This document shows positions 56,376 through 64,000 of a stretch of DNA of 64,000 nucleotides, piece by piece. The translations under genes and the position numbers were made by a program. Location of the stretch: the NCBI GenBank assembly GCA_026214975.1, contig CM047808.1:56322583-56386582 (forward strand). Direction: 5' to 3'. Position 1 is the stretch's first letter. Every line of letters begins with the position of its first letter. The notes under the pieces are model-generated. The model ran no database searches, had not been told where the DNA came from, and saw only the letters and a program-made list of their open reading frames with translations. Source of the DNA: Gentiana macrophylla. Lineage: Eukaryota; Streptophyta; Magnoliopsida; Gentianales; Gentianaceae.

Positions 56376-57073
56376 AAAAAATCGTCCCTATCATATCTAA
56401 TAATCAAGATAATTTGACATATAGTTATTATAATGTAAATAAAAAATACATAGTTATTACTAAAGCGATATATTTAAACGAATATTAATAATTAATTTTT
56501 TTTAAAACAATATTAATAAATTTTGAAGTGTTGGTTTCGCTTAAAAACATTGTTTGTAGTATTAGAAATATTTACTAATAGGTTTCTATAGGTTGATGAT
56601 TAGTGTTTTTTCAATTATACTCAAAGTGTATAATCTTGTTTTTTTGCCATATATAGTAGTATTTTTTGGGATCCAATGGGACAAAAAAACACACTACTAT
56701 AAGTCGTTTTCATTACGAAAAGTTATTTAGAATTATCGCCCCCGTCACCCGGGATCCTGCGTCCGCCGTTGCCACAAACCCAGATCTACTTAATAGTGAG
56801 TTATACAATCACCGTAGATTTGAGTTGCTACAGTTATATATCAACTGTGATAATACACTACATACCCCAGTTTTACACTGTGAATACGTGAGACGATAGC
56901 CGAAATACTACAGTTCTATTAGCATATTACGATTATGATGTATTGTGTATTATTGATTGAATTTACTTATTAAAGTGTAGTTTAGTAATTGTACAGAATT
57001 AAGGAAGCCGTGAGAATGACTATATATTTGTATCAAGTGATTAATGAATGACATACGAAATACATTGACCGAA
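56376..57073. other. AT-rich DNA, nothing recognised
   Basis: Short poly-A and poly-T runs and alternating AT. The stretch 56740-56830 is more GC-rich but has no credible frame. No repeat unit seen. Confidence 0.4.
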
Positions 57074-57235
57074 ATTTGACATGGTATCAGAGTCAAATGT
57101 CATGAGATCGAACCCTGGTGTGAACATTATTTTCACAATTTATATTGTACAAGTGTTGAGAGAGATTGCCCACCCTTAAGAGGAGTGTTGGAAGATATTG
57201 TACACACTCTTAAATATATAAAGAAATATAGTAGC
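57074..57235 (+). mobile_element. TRIM-like miniature LTR element, fragment
   Basis: tttgaca|tggtatcagagtc (primer site at 57082-57092), then a 90 bp interior with the tRNA-like phrase agatcgaaccctgg. A polypurine-like tract, cccttaagaggag, precedes a new TG start, tgttggaagatattg (57186). Interior length and layout fit a terminal-repeat retrotransposon in miniature. The second LTR is cut by the gypsy element at 57236; the first LTR's start is not identified. Confidence 0.45.
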
Positions 57236-59651
57236 TGTGACATCCCGACTTTTCGTAAAAGGGTAAAATAGTCATTGAGTGTATTTACTACGACCTAATT
57301 ATTATTTGTCCCATTTATTTAAGTGAAAAGGAATTAATTAAAGGATTTAGTTATTTAATTAATAAATTTGATTAAATGGCTATAAAAAGAAATAATCCCA
57401 ATTATTTCCTCATAAGTTACACACGCTGATTCTGAAAAAAATCGAAGAAGGAACGGCGACAACATCTCCACAGACGCAAGAAGAAAGCGAAATAAAAGGA
57501 AGAACCGTGTGATCAATCCGTTCATCTGATCAAGATGCCGTAGGAGAGAAACGTAATCAGCGCGAGGAGACGCAACTTTGGAAAATAACATCTCTCGATT
57601 TCGTAAGTTTTCGGTTTAGCCCTAGTTTTCGGTATTCGTAGGGTTCGATTCTTGAAAAATTCATATCTTTTAATCCGTAGCTCTGTTTCGCAGCCATGAG
57701 TAGTCGAAACGATCGTCTTGAAGCGTAGATTAATCTAAAAATAGTTTCACGGCAGTAAACCCAGGTAATCTTCTGTTTTTCAGGCTCTTTCAGTTTCGGT
57801 TTTCAGCAAGAAATAGGATTTTAGGGTTTCTTGTTGATCACATAGGTTTTGGGGTTGAGGATCAACAGCTGTTGTTCTTTGCTTGGTGTTTTGGTTTATC
57901 GGTTTTGCGAGCAATTAAGGTAAGAGGCTCTTCCTATGATTCCAATTATCGTTTATAAGGTTTAGATCAAGTTTTAGGGTGTTTAAGATGTTTTAATGCT
58001 AGGAGATGTGTTTTTCGTTGATCAAGGATCATAGGTGTTCTTGGAATGGTTAGATATGTTTATTTACGTTTTACTATGTTTAAATTGCTGTTATTTTGGG
58101 TTAGAAACTGATTTGGATCGAACTTGAGGATTTTAGGGTTCTTGCCGAAACCCAGTCGGACGGGCGTCTCGCTTACGTGGACGGGCGCCCGCTTTGGCTA
58201 CATTTCGACGGGCGTCTGCATAAGCGGACGGGCGCCTCGATAACAAAACTCAAACGGGCGCCTGGAAAGTTAGAAACTCAAACGGGCGTCTGCGCTTAAA
58301 GCGGACGAGCGTTTGAGGAGTGATTTTACATACAGGTTGTAGCGTTTTTAGGTGGACGGGCGTCCAGTTATAGTGGACGGACGTCCATAGGTTTGGACGG
58401 GCGTCCAGTAGGGTTTAAACGAGTGTTTCAGGTTTCAGACGGGTGTTTTGATCGGTTTACCTTGTTTTATTGATCTTAATCGATTCAGTTTAGTTCAGAC
58501 TCCAATGTTATGTTATTTTATTGGTTTGAGCTTTTAATTATGATATATTAAGATTAATTAAAGATTGAACTAGCTTCGATTGTACTTCTGATGCATTCAG
58601 TTAAAACACCGAATGTACTCTTAAAGGGAGTTGAAGTTCGGATCCGTCGGAAGGACATGAAAGGGCTTGTGCTTTGGTGAACTAGAGTTCATCAATGTCT
58701 GTGTATTTGCTAGGACTTGTCCGTGTCTAGTGGTCTAGGTACGAGAGTAGGAGATGTGAGGGAGCTTACTTGAAAACACTAGGGATGGCTAGTTAATTCA
58801 CATCAATACTTACATATGTGTAGTAAAAGCTAAAGCATCATCTATTCTCGGTTAGACACTATTCCATATCGGCGATGTGATACGTTCATAAAAGGTGGAC
58901 AACACTGCTGGCCTTAAACGGCTGAAGGGTAGTGGAGGAAATCCATCGGACGATATCGCATACCGGGAGACCCGAGCTAATCGGTGCTAATCACCGTTAG
59001 TTAGCAAGTATATCTTCAGGCTGATGAACGCCATGCGCAGTGTCCTTGAGTAATGACGCAACAAAGATAAGCTAAGTAGAAATGTTTAGTCAATTCATGT
59101 TGATGGACATGAAATGAACCCTAGATTGAGTCGGTCACATAAAGATAACTAAACGATTAAATATCTTTTCTTTATAAATCTTAATTGTTGTCGTAGCTTC
59201 TCACTTTTATTAAGTACTTTGTACTTACCTCCTTTGCATTTTCTTTTGTATGCATTGTGGGGTGAGAAGACGAGCAGGTTAATCAAGTGTAGACGACGGC
59301 CTTGAAGACTTAAAGTCTTGACGAAGCTTCTAGATTATTTTCTTTGTAAAGGTTGTACTAGATTAGTTGCAGTTCGTTTATTAGACTTGTTGTACTTCTA
59401 CTTTTAAGGCATCGTATTGTATAAGTCTTTGGGTTTTTGATCGTTGTAATCTTAACTATCCATCTTTAGCATGGTTAATTTCTATTCATAGTAGCTTTTA
59501 TGATTTTACCCGAGTCTTTTTAGCTTCCGTTTGCTTTTATTTGGTACGACGACTTAGAGGCTTGCGTATAATATTAGATTTATTTAATGCTATACGCGCC
59601 GAACGTTTCTCTTCCGGATAAGGGCTCGGTATCCGGGAGCGGGGCGTTACA
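57236..59651 (+). repeat. 5' LTR of non-autonomous Tekay-type element
   Basis: Shares with the LTR at 15662 the block 'aaaacaccgaatgtactc ... tgtccgtgtctagtggtctagg' (58602-58738) and the terminal 'tatacgcgccgaacg ... gcgttaca'. The U3 ends differ (tgtgacatcccg against tgtaatattccg). TATA-like tataaaaag is at about 57382. Confidence 0.88.
58157..58450 (+). repeat. GACGGGCGYC array in LTR
   Basis: About 12 units (ggacgggcgtct, ggacgggcgccc, aaacgggcgcct, ggacggacgtcc and decayed forms such as aaacgagtgttt). Same unit and same LTR position as 16332-16547 and 23581-23800. The decayed copies read as C-to-T and G-to-A changes. Confidence 0.85.
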
Positions 59652-59652
59652 G

Positions 59653-62600
59653 TTGGTATCAGAGAGAAGCGTCTTTTCTGTTCTAGGCATCTCTACCTCT
59701 AAGATAAGGATTCCTTTAGACCTTTTAGAACTTGAGCTTGGTGGTAATCCTCGTAAGACTAAGAATCCTTAAACCGTGGTTAGGTTGCATTAGGACCAAG
59801 TGAAGAGTCATCTTAGACGAAGGTTAGGTTGACTTCTCAGTTCACATCTTTCATGTGATCACCTCAGGTTTTGTCCCTTCTAGTATCCTTAGTAGAAACT
59901 CTTTCTTCTTTTGATGTTCCAAACCGTAGCTTGTCACATAGGGTTAAGTGAAACCCCTTAAGTAAAGCTTTGGGATCGGAGTCTTATGCCTACACCTTAA
60001 AGTCGAGGTCCTCTTGGTTGATTTCTTTTTCCCTTACTTTCCCTATTGAAATCTCTTCACCTTCTCTACACATGAATATCTAAGTTTACTTTTATCTTGG
60101 CCTAACTTTGTAGAGAATGATATTTGATTCACTTCTACAAGTCCCCACTTTCTCTTTTCACTATCACTTGGTTGAGTTCATCAACATTCTTTGACCTTTG
60201 CTTTGGTTGAGATGGTTCTACACTTAACTCCATGTGTAACCCTATTATTCCCAAGTACTCCTCAATCGTTTCAACTCATAGTGATAAAGGTCTCTTACTT
60301 TGGCACATACTTTTCATTGTCCTTGAGTTTGGATTTACCCAACATGAGTGAATGTTTTTGTTTCCGTGTTTTCCCACTAACATAAGACTGTCTTCCCCTA
60401 CTCTAAAAATTCTGCAAATTTTCAGCAAAGTGGATTTCTGTCTTATCTACGATTTCTCTTTTTACACCAACTCGATAATCATTACGGATTATTCAGGAAA
60501 TTCATGTTTATACCGGACACTCTGTCCAGAAAATCTGCAGCAGCACCTTCACTTCTTCTTCTGTTTTGAACAGGTTAAACATCTTCAAATGACCTGAATT
60601 TTTGATATGTTGCAGACAACAATTTTATCTACAGCTTCCATTTTGGAATTAAGTTCAGATTCTTTTTTGTTTGATCTCGATCTGCAATTCAACACAGTGT
60701 TTATTAATCTGAAAATTCTGGCAGCTTGTGCAATCGTCAGAAATAACTGTTTTTGACCAACTTACTTTCATTCGAAAATTCTAATATTTTTATATCACCT
60801 GGAAAACTCCGGTATCTAAATCTTTTCTCTTTGGATCGTGCTCAAATTCTTCTTCTTTTGTTCTGTGCAAATCGATAATGTCAGAACCAGAGTAAAAATC
60901 CTACACAGCAACCTAAAAGGAATTTTCACCTCCTTGACTTAGAGTTTGGGCTAAGAGGGTAGTAAGTTACGACTGTTATGTTTAGGAGTTCCCTGAAGTT
61001 TGATCTCTTCCTGAGTTAAACCTTTTAGTAGGATGCTTATAAAGCTAACGTTATAGTTTCTTTTGCAGTGTTAAACAAGAATCAAGATGCTACCCTCCAA
61101 AGATGCCATGTTTGATGTTCTGACTTTTTTTCGTCCCTTTTGTAGTTATTCTTTTTCTGGTAATTTGGTTCTCATGTAATCCCTCACTTGAGATCCTTAA
61201 ACTCAACAAATCCTCTCGACTTGTTGTCATGAATTATCTCCGACACATAAAACCATAAGCCCTTCTTTTGAACAAATTCATTCTTTCTTACTTTTCAAAT
61301 CAAGAAACAAATTCTCTTCAAAGTTCTAAATTGTTGCACTCCCATCGTTCATGCAAATTCAAGGTTTGCTGAACCTTTCAATGTCAGAACATTCTTTTTA
61401 CTTGTGTTTATTCTCAGCTCCCCTCCTAAGGGTAGTGTCGATATTGTAACTATTTCACCTAATGGCTGCTGTTTTTTAAGGTATGCATATCTTCTTTCAC
61501 TTTGGTCAAATTTTTAAGCCTATCATGACATTCCTCTTCGCCACTTATCTTTAACCTTCTATCAATTTTTGCTAAACTAGTTTCAAGCGTATGAAATTTT
61601 TCAAGATGCCTTCCGAACTTATTTAGCCAATCGATGTTTGAGTTCCTAAACTTTTGATCTCAATTTCAGGTTATTGCACCTTGTACGCTTCAGTTTTAAA
61701 CCTCTTGTGGGCCATTTAGAGCCATGAACCGCCATATACATCATTTTGACTTTCCACTTTCTGTTTTGGCGTTTCTACTACAATTTTGTTACACCGGTTG
61801 AAAGTCTATATCATTTTAACCGTTTCATTTCCACACGGGGAATAACCTCGAGCATTTATTCCTTGGCAGTGTACCATTCCTCTCGAGTAGTGCAACATTG
61901 AACCTTTTATTTGAGTCGTCAATGATCGTTTAAACTTCCTTTGAAGGTTTGAATTAATTCTTTGAAATCAAACCTTACCCGACAATTCTAAAGTGTCATT
62001 TCCTCTTCACTTAAAAATCTTGTTTGACGCTTAATTATTCAAACTTTTGATTTTCCCCTTACAATTCCTTGAGGGAAATTTCTAATTTCCCTTAAATCTT
62101 GAAATAACCCCTCTTTGACTATTGCAAACTTGGACACTTCTTGACAAGTGTTTATCTTATTATGAGACCTTTTGATATGCTCGTTTTCCCTCCATGGCTC
62201 CTTCATGATGAAATTCTTGCTCTCTTTTGTTTTCTATCTTTCTAGTCGTTCTGGTGCTCGACCTTGCACCTTTACCTTGCTTTTCCGTTGTGTGATGTTT
62301 CCCTTATGAAACTCATGTGAACTGAAGATTTTTTTTCTAGTTCGCCAACATCCATCCTTGTTAATCAAATGATTAACAATCAAGGTCACTTTCTTAATGT
62401 TCTCAAGCTCGGTGTTCTCTTTTCATACATTGAGAATATCTTCAAGTCCATCTGGTGATGTTTCCTTTAACGCCTCCACTTTCTAAAGGTTTATATGAAA
62501 GCCTAATACCATTCTTCCAAGTTGCCTCAAGTCCTTGTAGACCACCGTAACTTGCGAATTTCACTCTCTCAAAAGAACTTCCTCTGCAAGGTGTTCTTTC

Positions 62601-63030
62601 GCTTTCCTTCGTGGCTATCTTGTGTATTATGATACAGTGCCTCCTTCTTCATTCCGGAACCAACTTCAACTTTTCTCAACACGGATTTTTCATGGTTTGC
62701 TTGTAACTCAAGCAACCTTCCTTATTTCAAGTGCATTGTACCCTTCCTTGGCTTACCTAGTTGATATACCACCCTGGTACTCAACTTGTCACTTTTCAAC
62801 TTCTTTTATTTTCCAAGATAACCCTATTGGGCATAAGGATTGAATCAGACCGTCAGAGAGAAGGTATGGTAAATGCATGTTCCCCATCCCCAAAAAGTCT
62901 CAGAAGTTTTTCAGCCAGAATCCTTATAGTTTTTCAGCAAGCTTGTGGTGCCATGATGGAAGTTGGGATCGAAAGAAGTCAAGTGTGCCAAAAGTGCAGT
63001 TTCGGCTGGGAAGATTTAGCTTTCCGGGTA
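59653..63030 (+). other. non-coding interior, pyrimidine-rich
   Basis: After the primer site, about 100 bp resembles the leader and gag start of the Tekay/Del element (ttggtggtaatcctcgtaag, 59739, beside atggtaacgacaagaag, 17890). Homology then stops. The next 3.2 kb is rich in tctt and cttt words on the plus strand, has no long frame on either strand and shows no retroelement motif. It may be foreign sequence carried between Tekay-type ends. Confidence 0.6.
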
Positions 63031-63609
63031 TAGGTCAGCAGGAGCAATCAAAGAGTGTGGAACCGATGATTACAAGATTTGAGGTAGTCGATGAGTTCGT
63101 AAAAGAAGCAAGACAAAGATCCAGTTGTTTACGGTTACAAGTGAGTGGCTGGGGCCCAACTAGCCATTTGGTCACGAGTCAGATGAAGATGGCAACAATT
63201 GGCATTGGAATCAGCTTTGGGTTCTGAATGCGGAAGAACGGGAAGGACAATGAAGAATGATAACCTCAAGATGACAATTGCAGTTCCTCTCGGAGCGACC
63301 AAGAAGTACAAGAATTGGAACAGTACTACTGGCGATCTTTCATGAAGATAGAGATAGAAGAACACGAGTTTCTGGGATGAATTGGAGCGACAAATGAATC
63401 ACGAGACCGAGTTGATACAAAGAAGCCAACAAAAGATTGAAGTAGATCGTCGCCACCTTGAGATAGCTCAAAACAAGTAGAAGAGTTGGAAGATAGAAGA
63501 AGAAGATTGCATGAGTTAAGAGACGAAACGCTTCGCAAAGTCCAGAGTTCAAGTACCTCTCGGTTACATTCGAGTTTCGAGGACGAAACTCCTCTTAAGG
63601 GGGAAGGAA
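63031..63609 (+). pseudogene. 3' region of non-autonomous element, coiled-coil-like remnant
   Basis: A charged stretch readable near 63375-63480 (WDELERQMNHETELIQRSQQ, VDRRHLEIAQNK) could form a coiled coil. The end, 'gagtttcgaggacgaaactcctcttaagggggaagg', matches the chromodomain-to-polypurine junction of the Tekay/Del element at 22885-22916. The coil-like part has no counterpart there, and I do not recognise it. Confidence 0.4.
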
Positions 63610-64000
63610 TGTGACATCCCGACTTTTCGTAAAAGGGTAAAATAGTCATTGGGTGTATTTACTACGACCTAATTATTATTTGTCACATTTATTTAAGTGA
63701 ATAGGAATTAATTAAAGGATTTAATTATTTAATTAATAAATTTGATTAAATGGCTATAAAAAGAAATAATCCCAATTATTTCCTCATAAGTTACACACGC
63801 TGATTCTGAAAAAAATAGAAGAAGGAACGGCGGCAACATCTCCACAGACGCAAGAAGAAAGCGAAATAAAAGGAAGAACCGTGTGATCAATCCGTTCATC
63901 TGATCAAGATGCCGCAGGAGAGAAAAGTAATCAGCGCGAGGAGACGCAACTTTGGAAAATAACATCTCTCGATTTCGTAAGTTTTCGGTTTAGCCCTAGT
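63610..64000 (+). repeat. 3' LTR, first 391 bp
   Basis: tgtgacatcccg onward, aligned without gaps to 57236-57626, with 8 substitutions. Cut by the window end. Confidence 0.92.

Larger units (their letters stand above)
57236..64000 (+). mobile_element. Tekay/Del-related non-autonomous LTR element (runs off window)
   Basis: 5' LTR 57236-59651 (2416 bp, tgtgacatcccg to gcgttaca), primer site ttggtatcagagag at 59653, interior 59652-63609, polypurine tract 63590-63609 and the start of the 3' LTR at 63610. The 5 bp before it is gtagc. LTR ends, primer site and 3' tract match the autonomous Tekay/Del element at 15662. The interior has no gag-pol. The first 391 bp of the two LTRs differ by 8 substitutions and no indel. 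Confidence 0.88.

Noticed and set aside
57082..57130. tRNA gene near the TRIM-like interior
   Set aside because: Only a B-box-like phrase is present; no cloverleaf arms can be paired by eye.
1..64000. Organellar DNA insert or bacterial contamination
   Set aside because: No rRNA, tRNA cluster, photosynthesis or respiratory gene, and no bacterial operon layout seen on either strand.

Overview
The window is plant nuclear DNA, almost certainly from a eudicot. The evidence is plant-type Ty1/copia and Ty3/gypsy LTR retrotransposons primed from initiator tRNA-Met (TGGTATCAGAG-type sites), chromodomain integrases, a CACTA-type terminus, spliced exon remnants with GT/AG borders, and AT-rich spacers. 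I see no intact host gene. Nearly everything is transposon, and most coding regions are broken. I cannot name the species.

Layout. (1) 1-6122: the 3' part of a SIRE/Maximus-type copia element (+), with gag, protease and integrase remnants, an envelope-position remnant, and a 1.7 kb LTR. It abuts 6123-9080, a second SIRE-type element on the minus strand. (2) 9081-10803: unclassified repeat-like DNA, interrupted by a clean nest. An Ale-like copia element (10804-25258, TSD agtgt, two 343 bp LTRs identical by eye) carries in its 3' LTR a Tekay/Del-type chromovirus (15662-25052, TSD ttaat, 2.13 kb LTRs). (3) 25264-30560: SIRE-type 3' debris with one LTR nested in another, then another unclassified repeat. 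(4) 30560-43432: remnants of host genes. One has a conserved reading frame across a splice junction; another is an SPG1-like small GTPase exon. These are interrupted by a 6 kb non-coding LTR element (32127-38096) packed with five tandem-repeat arrays, and by a truncated Tekay-type LTR (41110-42040). (5) 43433-55603: a Reina-like mini-chromovirus, a CACTA terminus and the start of a copia element, present twice as a 3.9 kb direct tandem duplication. The second unit continues into the rest of the copia element. (6) 55681-57235: a minus-strand LTR related to that of the repeat-packed element, and a TRIM-like fragment. (7) 57236 to the window end: a Tekay-related non-autonomous element with a 2.4 kb LTR and a nearly 4 kb non-coding interior.

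The best candidates for something undescribed are the repeat-packed non-coding element at 32127-38096 and the GACGGGCGYC arrays inside Tekay-type LTRs. A technical signal also matters. The LTRs of the innermost, hence youngest, gypsy element differ by many short indels at CAG/CTG sites, while the older copia LTRs around it are identical. That looks more like base-calling error at methylated CHG sites than age, so many frameshifts here may not be real.
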